From RGIG3102 sp964369975 (GTDB lineage Bacteria > Bacillota > Clostridia > Oscillospirales > Ruminococcaceae), in assembly GCA_964369975.1 (NCBI GenBank), contig CAYJFZ010000004.1, positions 1-64,000 of the forward strand: DNA of 64,000 nt, in the 5' to 3' direction. A model generated the notes under the pieces. It was given only the letters and a program-made list of their open reading frames with translations. It did not search any database and was not told the origin of the DNA. Shown here piece by piece: positions 33,282-42,195 of the stretch; positions within the stretch are counted from its first letter, which is position 1; every line of letters starts with the position of its first letter. Position numbers and translations under genes: made by a program.

Positions 33282-34223
33282 TTAATTCTTGCGAATTCTC
33301 GGGTCAATTACACTGTAAAGTATATCTACTAAAAAGTTTGCAAACACAACTATTAACGCAAGGTATAAAGTAAGGCCTTGAATTAAAGGCAAATCCCTTG
33401 TTTCAATAGCAGTAGAGATTAATTTTCCTATGCCGGGCAGATTAAATACATTTTCAACTATTATACTACCGCCTAAAATATCCGCTGTTAATATACCTAA
33501 AATAGTAATAACAGGTATAAGAGAATTTCTTAGAATATGTCTGTTCATTATTCTTTTTTCATCTAAGCCTTTACTTTTCGCAGTTTTTACATAGTCTTGT
33601 TTTGATTGATTAATCACACTTACTTTTAAATATCTTATTAAAGTAGCACTCGCACCTATCGAAATTGAAAACGCAGGCAAAATTAAAGAGGAAAGCCAAG
33701 GCAAGATACCATTTGAAATATCTGTATAACCAAAGGAAGTAAACCAATTTAATTGAATTGTAAAAATACTAATTAAAAGTATACCCATACAAAACACAGG
33801 CACAGAAATACCTATTTGTGTTATGGAAGAAATAAATTTTGCAAAGGCGCTTTCGCTATTTTTACTAACAAAAACACCAACAATAAGCCCGATACTGATA
33901 GTGAAAATCATCGCTACTAAAGATAGGGAAGCTGTCACTTTAAAGCCTGATTGGATTAAGTCACTAACAGGCTGTTTATACCTATAAGATACACCTAAAT
34001 CCCCACTAAACACCCCTTGCACCCAAATAAAAAACCTCTCAAAGGCAGTTTTATCTAAGTTCATCATTTCCTCAAGCTCTTTTAATTGCACAGGGTCTGC
34101 ATCTAAGCCTAAAATTACTAAGGCAGGATTGCCCGGTAAAATTTGAAAGACACTAAAGGTAATAAGGGCAACTAAAGCAATAGTGATTAAAAATCCTGAT
34201 ACCTTTTTTAAATAATACTTCAT
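33282..34223 (-). CDS. oligopeptide ABC importer permease, OppB type (second system)
   Basis: About 313 aa. TM1 after YYLKKVSGFL, external loop PGNPALVILGLDADPVQLKE, coupling loop DYVKTAKSKGLDEKRIMNRHILRNS, and C-terminal DPRIRKN. Start at the ATG giving MKYYLKK, preceded by AAGGAAG; a GTG further upstream has no ribosome site. It follows the binding-protein gene after a 114-bp gap with a strong hairpin. Confidence 0.9.
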   Translation of the reverse strand: MKYYLKKVSGFLITIALVALITFSVFQILPGNPALVILGLDADPVQLKELEEMMNLDKTAFERFFIWVQGVFSGDLGVSYRYKQPVSDLIQSGFKVTASLSLVAMIFTISIGLIVGVFVSKNSESAFAKFISSITQIGISVPVFCMGILLISIFTIQLNWFTSFGYTDISNGILPWLSSLILPAFSISIGASATLIRYLKVSVINQSKQDYVKTAKSKGLDEKRIMNRHILRNSLIPVITILGILTADILGGSIIVENVFNLPGIGKLISTAIETRDLPLIQGLTLYLALIVVFANFLVDILYSVIDPRIRKN

Positions 34224-34300
34224 ACTCTTCCTTTTGACAGCAGTAGCAAAACCCACTCAAGGTTTTATCGGCTGTGTGTTTAATTACTGTTATCCTTATA

Positions 34301-34328
34301 AAAGCTGTGTAAAAAATTACACAGCTTT
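34301..34328 (-). promoter_or_regulatory. intercistronic hairpin between binding protein and permeases
   Basis: Perfect 12-bp stem (aaagctgtgtaa / ttacacagcttt) with an AAAA loop, just after the binding-protein stop. A short T run follows on the minus strand. It probably acts as a partial terminator or 3'-end stabiliser, giving more binding protein than permease. Confidence 0.7.
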
Positions 34329-34337
34329 AAGTTTAGT

Positions 34338-35837
34338 TTATTGATAATATAGCTTAGTAAAATCTATAAATGTTACTGGATAGAAGGTGTAGCCTTGTAA
34401 ATCACTTCTTATAGCCACTGTTAAATTAGGGTCTGAGATGTAAACTGCCGCCGCTTCCCTTGTTAAGATTTCTTGGCATTCTTTATACATCTTACTTCTT
34501 TCTTCTTCGTCCAATTCATATTTTGCGCTATTGATTAGCTCATCAAATCTTTCGTTTGAAAAATTATAAAAGTTTCTTAAATACTCTGATTCATATCTAA
34601 TTAAGATAGCATCAGGGTCAAGTTTTCCAGTTAAGCCTACAACGGTAGACTCATAATTTGCATTTTGATAAACATCTACAAGCCATGTATTCCAGTCAAC
34701 AGGCTCTATTGTAATATCAATATTGATTTCTTTTAGTTGTTGCTGAATTACTTGGGCTGTATCCACATGGACTGTATAATTTGATGGCACTGTTAAAGTT
34801 AGACTAAAGCCGTCTTCATAGCCTGCTTGCTCCATTAATTCTTTTGCTTTATCCACATCATAAGCGTAGTAATTTTCTAAAGTATCGTTATAGTAAAAAT
34901 CCATAACAGGGCTAAAGTTTGTATCTAAAATTGTTGCATAGCCACCAAAGGCTACATCAATAATTTCTTGCTTATTAATAGCGTGATTAATAGCTTGTCT
35001 TACTAAAATATCGCCTAAGGGTTCTATTTCGTGGTTAAAAGCAAAAAGCTGTACTAAATTTTGTGGTGAAGAAATTATATTAAATTCATCTTCTAAGACC
35101 GCTACATTATCAGCTGAAATTGAAGCAAAGTCTAACTGGTTTGATTTTAAGGCTGTGATTATACTGCTCTCATCGCTCATTATATACACTTCACACTCTT
35201 GTATACTGCCTTTTTTAGTTTCATCATAGTAATTTTCATTTAATTCTAATACTACTCTTTGCCCTGGAGTATATTCTTTAAATTTATAAGGGCCTGTACC
35301 TATTGGGGCTGTTTCGTGTTCTTCATAGCCAAGGGGCAGTATTGCTAAAATATTGTTTTGTAAAAAGGCTGCTGATGGTGCATCGATTGCTATAAGCACA
35401 GTGTAATCATCAATAGCTTCTACTTTTACTACATTAGAAAACCTTGATGTAACAGCCTCATAGCCATCAAGGCCTACAAAGTTATTATAAGAATAAACAA
35501 CATCTTCACTACTTAATTTTTTGCCATTGTGAAAGACAACATCATCTCTTAAATAAAATGTATATTCTAAGCCATCTTCACTAACGGAATAATCCTTTGC
35601 TATACCGGGGGTTATGTTCCCATTTTCATCGTATAAAAACAAGCCCTCAAACACATTGTGAAAAATCGCATCTGTATCAGAAGCCGCTGACTTCCAAGGA
35701 TGCAAGCTATCCGGCTCTGAGGACATAGTAGTTCTTACTACTGTCTGAGTTTCTGTTTGTATTTCTTCATTTTGGCAAGCAGTAAAAACAGTTAAAAATA
35801 CCATCACCGCTAAAATTAAACTTAAAAGTTTTTTCAT
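34338..35837 (-). CDS. peptide-binding lipoprotein, SBP family 5 (second system)
   Basis: 499 aa. Signal peptide with lipobox VFTAC (Cys at 20). Normal order: VVRTTMSSEPDSLHPWKSA, GLEYTFYLRDDVVFHNGK, APIGTGPYKFKEYTPGQRVV, VDKAKELMEQAGYEDGFSL, then the C-terminal lobe (AQVIQQQLKEINIDITIE ... EAAAVYISDPNLTVA). It serves as an in-window reference for the permuted protein at 62017-63816. TAGGAG precedes the ATG. First gene of the second importer operon. Confidence 0.93.
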   Translation of the reverse strand: MKKLLSLILAVMVFLTVFTACQNEEIQTETQTVVRTTMSSEPDSLHPWKSAASDTDAIFHNVFEGLFLYDENGNITPGIAKDYSVSEDGLEYTFYLRDDVVFHNGKKLSSEDVVYSYNNFVGLDGYEAVTSRFSNVVKVEAIDDYTVLIAIDAPSAAFLQNNILAILPLGYEEHETAPIGTGPYKFKEYTPGQRVVLELNENYYDETKKGSIQECEVYIMSDESSIITALKSNQLDFASISADNVAVLEDEFNIISSPQNLVQLFAFNHEIEPLGDILVRQAINHAINKQEIIDVAFGGYATILDTNFSPVMDFYYNDTLENYYAYDVDKAKELMEQAGYEDGFSLTLTVPSNYTVHVDTAQVIQQQLKEINIDITIEPVDWNTWLVDVYQNANYESTVVGLTGKLDPDAILIRYESEYLRNFYNFSNERFDELINSAKYELDEEERSKMYKECQEILTREAAAVYISDPNLTVAIRSDLQGYTFYPVTFIDFTKLYYQ

Positions 35838-36111
35838 ATTAATCTCCTAAAATTTATAATAAATCTTTATTATTATAACTTAAGTATTGTAAAACTTTAC
35901 ACCTTATTATTGTAAAATTTATTTTACAATAATCTATACACTTATATTTTATCACGCAATATTTTTTTTGTCTATGAAACTAAGTCCAAAAAAATATGGC
36001 AATACATAAAAACTTTTAGTAATAATTGATAGGTTTAGTATTGATTTTATTTGCTTTTTTGTTTTTTTTTGATATACTTATTATTGACATTACGATTTAT
36101 AGGAGAAGTTT

Positions 36112-36519
36112 ATGGAAATTTTACACTTAGTAGAGGGCTATATGCACGACATCTTAGTTGTTATAGCTGATTACTCTATTTTAATTTTTGAATTTATCGG
36201 AGTATTTATTTTAATAGCAACAGGTATTAAAGGCACTTATAGCTACATAACAAAAGACCCCCTAACTCGCTTAAACCTTGCAAGAGGTATGGCGATGGGA
36301 CTTGAGTTTAAATTAGGAAGTGAGATACTTCGTACAGTTATAGTAAGGGAATTTAGCGAGATTATTTTAGTTGGTGCTATCATCGTATTAAGAGGTGCTT
36401 TAACTTTCTTAATTCACTGGGAAATAAAAACAGAAGAAGAGCATATCATCTTAGAAGCTGAAAACGAAATGCATCGTCATCACTTAAAAAAATCAGATCA
36501 TAAAAAAGATAAAGAGTAA
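36112..36519 (+). CDS. DUF1622-type membrane protein
   Basis: 135 aa with three predicted TM helices (about 20-40, 65-78 weak, 82-103). RLNLARGMAMGLEFKLGSEILRTVI is the family core. The C terminus is charged and His-rich (EMHRHHLKKSDHKKDKE). GGAG precedes the ATG and a TTGCTT-16-TATACT promoter can be drawn at 36051-36078. Its stop codon directly abuts the next gene's ATG. Function unknown. Confidence 0.8.
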   Translation: MEILHLVEGYMHDILVVIADYSILIFEFIGVFILIATGIKGTYSYITKDPLTRLNLARGMAMGLEFKLGSEILRTVIVREFSEIILVGAIIVLRGALTFLIHWEIKTEEEHIILEAENEMHRHHLKKSDHKKDKE

Positions 36520-37188
36520 ATGGATAATATACAAACAAAACTAAAAGAGTATTTACTACTGCAAGGCGTGAGCGATGTCGGCTTTTGTAAGAGCGATACT
36601 GGAGTAGGTGAGTTTAAAAATGCTGTAAGTATAGTAGTAAGGCTATCAGATGCTATTATGCAAGAAGTAACAGACAAGCCCACCCACACATATTTTAACC
36701 ATTATAGAAGCGTCAATTTTTTTATTGACCAAGCCCTATTAAAAGCAGGTTTGTTTTTGCAAAACAATGGCTATAATTATATTACAGTAGCTGCAAGCCA
36801 GAGTATTAATGATACCTCTTGGCAGTTTAAAGGTAGGTTTTCTCATAAGGAGATAGCAAGAAAAGCAGGCCTTGGCAGTATTGGCAACTCCTGTTTATTT
36901 TTGCATAAAGAGTATGGCCCTTACATTCGCCTTGGTACTATTTTCACTGACTGCGAATTTGAAAACCCCGCTGTTATGCCAGATAATCCTTGTATTAACT
37001 GCAATATCTGCAAAGATGTTTGCCCAGCTGGCGCTATCAGTGGCACTGTTTGGGATATAACTAAATCAAGAGATGATATTTTAAATGCGCAAAAATGCTC
37101 AGACCATATGAAAAAAGCATATAAACTCATCGGCAGAGGCGCTGTATGTGGCTTGTGTATAAGTCATTGCCCTATTAAAAAACAATAA
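36520..37188 (+). CDS. QueG-like ferredoxin-domain protein
   Basis: 222 aa. Resembles the second half of epoxyqueuosine reductase: an N-terminal domain with KAGLGSIGNSCLFLHKEYGPYIRLGTIFTD, then 4Fe-4S motifs CINCNICKDVCPAGAI and CGLCISHCPI. True QueG is ~370 aa with a cobalamin-binding N-terminal region, so this shorter clostridial relative may not act on queuosine. The start ATG follows the DUF1622 stop with no gap. A terminator follows. Confidence 0.75.
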   Translation: MDNIQTKLKEYLLLQGVSDVGFCKSDTGVGEFKNAVSIVVRLSDAIMQEVTDKPTHTYFNHYRSVNFFIDQALLKAGLFLQNNGYNYITVAASQSINDTSWQFKGRFSHKEIARKAGLGSIGNSCLFLHKEYGPYIRLGTIFTDCEFENPAVMPDNPCINCNICKDVCPAGAISGTVWDITKSRDDILNAQKCSDHMKKAYKLIGRGAVCGLCISHCPIKKQ

Positions 37189-37192
37189 ACTA

Positions 37193-37222
37193 TTTCCACC
37201 TTTTTTAAGGTGGAATTTTTTT
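37193..37222 (+). terminator. terminator after the QueG-like gene
   Basis: The stem ttccacctt / aaggtggaa is followed by a run of T. Confidence 0.85.
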
Positions 37223-37381
37223 ATAAAGTAATAATTTACCACTAAAAAACTATGTTAATAATTTTTGCTAACTATTTTTTAAATTGCTGTAAAGCCTTAT
37301 TATCTAAAATCTATTGACCTTTGAGATTTTATAATATAATAAATAAGCTTAAGGTTAATATTTTTAGTAAGAATATTAGTA

Positions 37382-37410
37382 TTGACAAATTTATTTTTAT
37401 AGATTATAAT
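37382..37410 (+). promoter_or_regulatory. consensus promoter of the ABC export operon
   Basis: TTGACA (37382-37387), 17-bp spacer, TATAAT (37405-37410): exact consensus, 34 bp before the start codon. Confidence 0.9.
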
Positions 37411-37444
37411 ACATTTAGACATTTTTCTAAATAAGGAGATATAT

Positions 37445-38146
37445 ATGATTAAAATCACTAATTTAACAAAGCAATACAAGGAAAAAATTGCTGTAAATAA
37501 TCTTAACCTAACTGTTAAAAAAGGGACAATTCACGGCTTCATCGGCCATAACGGTGCTGGTAAAACAACTACTCTAAAGGCTATTTTAGGCCTTATCAGC
37601 TTTGAAAACGGCAGCATTATTATTGATGATATCGATGTTAAAACAAATAGCTTAAACGCTAAAAAGATTATGGCATACATCCCAGACAACCCTGATATTT
37701 ACACATTTATGAAGGGCATTGACTATATTAATTTTATTTGCGATGCTTACAATACACCTAAAGAAGAAAGAGCTGAAAGGATAATTTCTTTATCTAAAAC
37801 TTTTGAAATCGAGGATGTTTTAGGCGACTTAGTAAGCTCCTATTCACACGGTATGAGGCAAAAACTTGTAATAGTAGCCGCCTTAGTGCATAATCCTAAA
37901 GTACTAATAATGGACGAGCCTTTTGTCGGCCTTGACCCAAAGGCGAGCCATACATTAAAGCAGTTAATGCGCACATTATGCGATGAGGGCGGGTGTATTT
38001 TATTCTCAACTCATGTTTTAGAAGTAGCGCAGAATTTATGCGATGAAATATCAATAATAAAACAGGGCGAATTAGTTGTAAGCGGGCTTACAGAAAATGT
38101 TGTAAAAGATAAAAGCCTTGAAGAATTATTCCTTGAATTGAATTAG
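37445..38146 (+). CDS. ABC transporter ATPase (export type)
   Basis: 233 aa. Walker A GHNGAGKTT, signature YSHGMRQK, Walker B VLIMDEPFVGLD, switch His FSTHVLE. It belongs to the CcmA/DrrA-like ATPases that pair with a separate membrane subunit, here the next gene (13-bp gap). AAGGAG precedes the ATG. Substrate unknown; a peptide, antibiotic or lipid exporter is plausible. Confidence 0.92.
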   Translation: MIKITNLTKQYKEKIAVNNLNLTVKKGTIHGFIGHNGAGKTTTLKAILGLISFENGSIIIDDIDVKTNSLNAKKIMAYIPDNPDIYTFMKGIDYINFICDAYNTPKEERAERIISLSKTFEIEDVLGDLVSSYSHGMRQKLVIVAALVHNPKVLIMDEPFVGLDPKASHTLKQLMRTLCDEGGCILFSTHVLEVAQNLCDEISIIKQGELVVSGLTENVVKDKSLEELFLELN

Positions 38147-38159
38147 AAAGGGGTAGTTT

Positions 38160-39797
38160 ATGATTTTTTCTTTATTAAAACTTGAGTATCACAATTTATT
38201 TGCAAGCTTTTCAGGTACTTCTCGAAAAAACAAAAAAGCAAAAAGTGTAAATAATTTAGTATACCTATTATTGTTTTTATTATTAGGAGCATATTTAACT
38301 TTTGCAAGCTATATGTTTTCAAATAATTTATACAATACTTTTAGTGCTATCGGCGATGAAGCATTACTGCCAACTGTTATGTTTTATGCAGTGTCTTTAA
38401 CAACGCTTTTTTACACAATTTTTAAAAGTGGCTCTGTCTTATTTATTTTTAAAGACTTTGACTTACTTGCATCTCTGCCTATAAAATTTTCTGAGATAAT
38501 AACAGCGAAATTAATATTTTTATACACTTCAAACATATTATTTCAAAGCATAGTAATTTTACCTGCTATGGCTTTATGGGCAATAAAAGCGCCTATTACA
38601 ATTCAAGGCTTAATTTATAGCCTTATAGCTTTTTTATTCCTGCCTTTTATTCCAATAGTAATAGCTTCAATAATAGGCACAATGATAACTTATATAAGTG
38701 GATTTTTTAAAAACTCAAATATTTTTGCTGTAATTTTACAAGTAATATTTATCTTTTTTATTTTTATAGCTTCTTTTTCAATAGGCTTATTCGGTGGGGC
38801 TTCTTCTACAGGTAGTAGTGCCTTATTCATCCTTGCAAACGGCATTTCAGCCTTTATCAAAAAGAACTTATTTAATATTTATGCCCCCAGTGAGTTATAT
38901 TATAATTTAGTACAAGGTGATACAGTATCATTCTTATTATTTATTGGTATATCCTTTGTTTTTTACTATGTGTTTTGCTTATTTGTTGCAAAAAACTTTT
39001 TAAAAATTAGAGCAAAAATAACAGCTACAAAAACAACTTCTAAAAAAATCAAAATAACTCAAACATCAAAATCTGCCTTTAGTAGCTTAGTAAGTAAAGA
39101 ATTTAAATTACTGTTTTCACTACCTATTTATGCTATGAATATGCTCACAGGTTTAGTTATGGGTATAATGCTTTTTGGCATAGTTATTTACTTTTATATA
39201 GCTGAAAACGAAACCTTTGTTATGGTTTTACCTTTAATTAAGGTATATGTTTTACAATTAATACCTATAGTTTTAAGTTTTTTTGCAGGCTATGTATCGA
39301 TGACATCTTGTAGTTTGTCTTTAGAGGGTAATAGCTTCTGGCTTTTAAAATCAATGCCGATAAGTGCTTTTTCAGTGTTCTTATCAAAGATAGTATCAAA
39401 CATTATTTTACACACACCTTTTAGCTTAGCATTCTCTTTTATTGCAATTTACATCTTAAAGCCTGACTTAGTATTTAGTATTTTTATAATTTTTATCCCT
39501 TTAAGTTTTTGTGTGTTTTCATCGGTCTACGCTATGCTTTTAAACATTCGTTTTCCAATGTTTGACTGGACAAATCCGTCAGTTCCTGTAAAAAAAGGTA
39601 TGGCTGTATTTATAATGGTATTTTTAAATATGGCACTGTACTTCGGACTTGGCTTTTTAGTATTCAATGTTTTTGATACTACAAGTAAACAAATTATGTT
39701 TTATACATCAGCACTTGTTGTAATCAATTCTTTAAGTGGTTTTATGCTTTTATACTTAAAAAATCAAGCAGAAAAAATATTCTTAAAATTACAATAA
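38160..39797 (+). CDS. ABC exporter membrane subunit, 12-TM type
   Basis: 545 aa, very hydrophobic, about 12 TM helices in two sets of six with a basic cytoplasmic stretch near 280-300 (KIRAKITATKTTSKKIKI). LLASLPIKFSEIITAKL and the second-half counterpart WLLKSMPISAFSVFLSKIV are the paired motifs of the large clostridial ABC-2-type permeases. Cognate of the preceding ATPase. A terminator follows. Confidence 0.85.
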   Translation: MIFSLLKLEYHNLFASFSGTSRKNKKAKSVNNLVYLLLFLLLGAYLTFASYMFSNNLYNTFSAIGDEALLPTVMFYAVSLTTLFYTIFKSGSVLFIFKDFDLLASLPIKFSEIITAKLIFLYTSNILFQSIVILPAMALWAIKAPITIQGLIYSLIAFLFLPFIPIVIASIIGTMITYISGFFKNSNIFAVILQVIFIFFIFIASFSIGLFGGASSTGSSALFILANGISAFIKKNLFNIYAPSELYYNLVQGDTVSFLLFIGISFVFYYVFCLFVAKNFLKIRAKITATKTTSKKIKITQTSKSAFSSLVSKEFKLLFSLPIYAMNMLTGLVMGIMLFGIVIYFYIAENETFVMVLPLIKVYVLQLIPIVLSFFAGYVSMTSCSLSLEGNSFWLLKSMPISAFSVFLSKIVSNIILHTPFSLAFSFIAIYILKPDLVFSIFIIFIPLSFCVFSSVYAMLLNIRFPMFDWTNPSVPVKKGMAVFIMVFLNMALYFGLGFLVFNVFDTTSKQIMFYTSALVVINSLSGFMLLYLKNQAEKIFLKLQ

Positions 39798-39830
39798 AAA
39801 TAAGTAGGCTTTTGCCTACTTATTTTATTT
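39795..39830 (+). terminator. terminator of the ABC export operon
   Basis: The stem aaaataagtaggc / gcctacttatttt lies directly at the stop codon. Confidence 0.88.
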
Positions 39831-39885
39831 GAGAAAAACTTATAATTATGGTATCATTTTAAAAAGAGTAATTTTGGGAGATAGT

Positions 39886-40665
39886 ATGAAAAACGAAGAT
39901 AATATTTTATATAAAGATATAAATACACTAAAAAATAATATTAAGGAAAAAGATATTGAAGTAATTGTAAAAAAAACAACTACTTCAACTAATGAAGATG
40001 CAAAACTTTATATAAAAGAAAATAATCCGCTGCCCTTATTAATTTTAGCCTACCACCAATCAATGGGTAAGGGCACAAAGGGCAAAAGCTTTATAAGCTA
40101 TGATAAAACAGGAGTTTATTTTTCCATAGTTTTTAAAAAAGATAAGGATTTTTCACTTTTTACTATCCTGAGCGCTGTTGCTTCTTTTAAGAGTATAAAA
40201 AGTTTATACCCAGCACTTGATATAAAAATTAAATGGGTGAACGACTTATATAAAGGCGATAAAAAATTCTCTGGTATACTTTGCGAGAGTATTAATTATA
40301 ATGATGATGAATATATAATAGCCGGAATAGGAATAAATATAAACGAGCCAAAAGGCGGATTTAGTAAGGAAATAAAAGATACTGCTACATCTCTTTTAGA
40401 TAACGAAAAGACTGATTACTTAAACTTAGTAGCTAAAATTTGCGATGAGTTTTTTAAGCTATACGATGAAGGCGACACTGAAAAACTCATAAAAGAATAT
40501 AAAGAAAATTCTTTAGTATTAAATAAAACAGTCATAGTAAATTCTAATAACCTTGAATTTTTTGCTAAAGTAATTGATATAAATGAAATGGGCCATTTAA
40601 TCTTAAAAAAAGAGAACGGCGAAAAAATAAATTTATCCACTGGCACTATAAGGCTTGAAAAGTAG
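39886..40665 (+). CDS. birA: biotin--protein ligase (BirA catalytic type, no DNA-binding domain)
   Basis: 259 aa. It attaches biotin to carboxylase carrier proteins via biotinyl-AMP. Motifs: TTTSTNEDAKLYI, SMGKGTKGKSF in the place of the usual GRGRxGRxW loop, IKWVNDLYKGDKKFSGILCES (lysine-containing motif) and IIAGIGININ. The C-terminal SH3-like domain ends with LSTGTIRLEK. There is no N-terminal winged helix, so it is a class I ligase without repressor activity. The ATG at 39886 has GGGAG upstream; an earlier in-frame start lies inside the preceding terminator zone. Confidence 0.88.
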   Translation: MKNEDNILYKDINTLKNNIKEKDIEVIVKKTTTSTNEDAKLYIKENNPLPLLILAYHQSMGKGTKGKSFISYDKTGVYFSIVFKKDKDFSLFTILSAVASFKSIKSLYPALDIKIKWVNDLYKGDKKFSGILCESINYNDDEYIIAGIGININEPKGGFSKEIKDTATSLLDNEKTDYLNLVAKICDEFFKLYDEGDTEKLIKEYKENSLVLNKTVIVNSNNLEFFAKVIDINEMGHLILKKENGEKINLSTGTIRLEK

Positions 40666-40718
40666 CAAAAGGTAAATAATTACTCCTTTTTTATGGTTAA
40701 TATTACAGCTTTTTTATC

Positions 40719-40747
40719 TTGTAAGGCCTTGTAATTTATGATAAAAT
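40719..40747 (+). promoter_or_regulatory. promoter of the glpP-ung pair
   Basis: TTGTAA (40719-40724), 17-bp spacer, TAAAAT (40742-40747), 35 bp before the glpP start. Confidence 0.6.
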
Positions 40748-40781
40748 ATATGTAATATACTAATTAAAAAAGGGGTTAAAA

Positions 40782-41339
40782 ATGCACTATACGATGTTTG
40801 ATGACTGCCCTATCGTAGGGGCGGTAAAAAGCAGTGAAGATTTAAAAGCTTGCTTAAAATCTCCTGTAAAAGTAGTGTTTGTTTTATATGGCGATATTTT
40901 AAATATTAAAGGCATCACTCAAGAAATCATTGATAATGATAAAATCCCTTTTGTTCATATTGATTTAATCGAGGGACTTTCTCAAAAAGAAGTAAGCCTT
41001 GAATTTATAAAAAATGAAACAATGGCAAAGGGCATAATTTCAACAAAGGCTCAAATGATAAAAAAAGCAAAAGAGCTTAATTTAATTGCAGTGCAGAGAT
41101 TTTTTATTTTAGACTCTTTAGCCCTTGAAAATACAACAAAGCTAATAAAGGACTCAAAGGCAGACTTTATTGAAGTTTTGCCTGCATTAATACCAAAGGT
41201 AATACAAAGATTAACTTCTATTTCAAATAAGGGAATAATCGCAGGTGGCTTAGTTAGCGAAAAAAGCGAAGTGACTATGTGTTTATCCGCTGGCGCTACG
41301 GCTGTTTCTTCTTCAAATAAGACTGTGTGGTATGTATAG
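40782..41339 (+). CDS. glpP: GlpP-type glycerol-3-phosphate-responsive antiterminator
   Basis: 185-aa TIM-barrel-like RNA-binding regulator. PIVGAVKSSEDLKACLKSP, FVHIDLIEGLS, GIISTKAQMIKKAKEL, QRFFILDSLAL, DFIEVLPALIPKVI and IIAGGLVSEKSEV are all family-typical. In Bacillus it binds G3P and prevents termination in glp leader RNAs. No glp gene or leader is in the window, so its targets lie elsewhere. Its stop overlaps the ung start by 8 bp. Confidence 0.88.
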   Translation: MHYTMFDDCPIVGAVKSSEDLKACLKSPVKVVFVLYGDILNIKGITQEIIDNDKIPFVHIDLIEGLSQKEVSLEFIKNETMAKGIISTKAQMIKKAKELNLIAVQRFFILDSLALENTTKLIKDSKADFIEVLPALIPKVIQRLTSISNKGIIAGGLVSEKSEVTMCLSAGATAVSSSNKTVWYV

Positions 41340-42051
41340 TATGGAGAATTTAATAAAAACTGATTGGCATTTTTTATTATCACATGAATTTAAAAAAGAC
41401 TATTTTTTAGCTTTAAAAGCCTTTTTAGATAAAGAGTATAGTGAAGATATGCTCTACTTAAAAAAAGAAGATATTTTTACAGCCTTTAATTTAACTTCAT
41501 ATAAAGACACTAAGGTAGTTATCTTAGGCCAAGACCCGTATCACGGAAAAAATCAAGCTCACGGGCTTAGTTTTTCTTGTCTGGAAGAAAAACTGCCCCC
41601 CTCTTTAAAAAACATATATAAAGAAATCTCTAATGAATTTAATATACCTATGGCTAAAAATAACGGGGACTTATCCTTTTGGGCAAAGCAGGGTGTTTTA
41701 TTATTAAACACCACCTTAACTGTTAGAAAAAACTTAGCAGGAAGCCATAGAAAACAAGGCTGGGAAACTTTCACTGATGCAGTTATCCATTTATTAAATG
41801 AAAAAGAAGAAGGTATAGTTTTTCTTTTATGGGGAAATGATGCTAAAGAAAAGGAAAACTTAATCACAAACAAACACCATAAAATTCTTTTAAGCGCTCA
41901 CCCATCGCCACTTTCAGCTTCAAGAGGATTTTTTGGCTGTGGCCATTTTAAAATGGCTAATGAATTTTTAAAAGAAAATTCATTAAAAGAAATCTCTTGG
42001 CAAATTAATGATAAGCCAAAGCCTTATTATCCGAGTCCGCCTAACCCTTGA
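41332..42051 (+). CDS. ung: uracil-DNA glycosylase with repeat-derived C terminus
   Basis: 239-aa family 1 UDG. VVILGQDPYHG holds the catalytic Asp, GLSFSC the uracil pocket, PPSLKNIYKEI the Pro-rich loop, LLLNTTLTV the Asn, and HPSPLSA the minor-groove loop with its His. The last 14 residues (NDKPKPYYPSPPNP) go beyond the usual UDG end and are encoded within a dispersed repeat that continues past the stop to ~42195. The start is either at 41332 (overlapping glpP) or at the next Met (41341); neither has a strong ribosome site. Confidence 0.93.
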   Translation: MYSMENLIKTDWHFLLSHEFKKDYFLALKAFLDKEYSEDMLYLKKEDIFTAFNLTSYKDTKVVILGQDPYHGKNQAHGLSFSCLEEKLPPSLKNIYKEISNEFNIPMAKNNGDLSFWAKQGVLLLNTTLTVRKNLAGSHRKQGWETFTDAVIHLLNEKEEGIVFLLWGNDAKEKENLITNKHHKILLSAHPSPLSASRGFFGCGHFKMANEFLKENSLKEISWQINDKPKPYYPSPPNP

Positions 42052-42195
42052 AGATTTCTTTTATATCTTCGTTATACTCACTCGCAATACGAAAAGTATT
42101 ACTCATTCGTATGTCTTGATATAAAATAAATCTCTGTGGTTTAGGTTAATTTTATATATTATAAAACGGGATTGGATTATACGACTTTGGCAAAA
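42011..42195 (-). repeat. dispersed palindrome-rich repeat, copy B (inverted, reaches into ung)
   Basis: Reverse-complement match to 5902-6085 over ~180 bp, with only scattered differences in the core. It begins inside the ung reading frame (about 42011), supplies the last ~13 codons and the stop (42049-42051), and fills the following intergenic space. Confidence 0.8.

Noticed and set aside
36520..37188. Genuine queG
   Set aside because: The protein is about 150 residues shorter than QueG and lacks the N-terminal cobalamin-binding part, so I call it QueG-like only.
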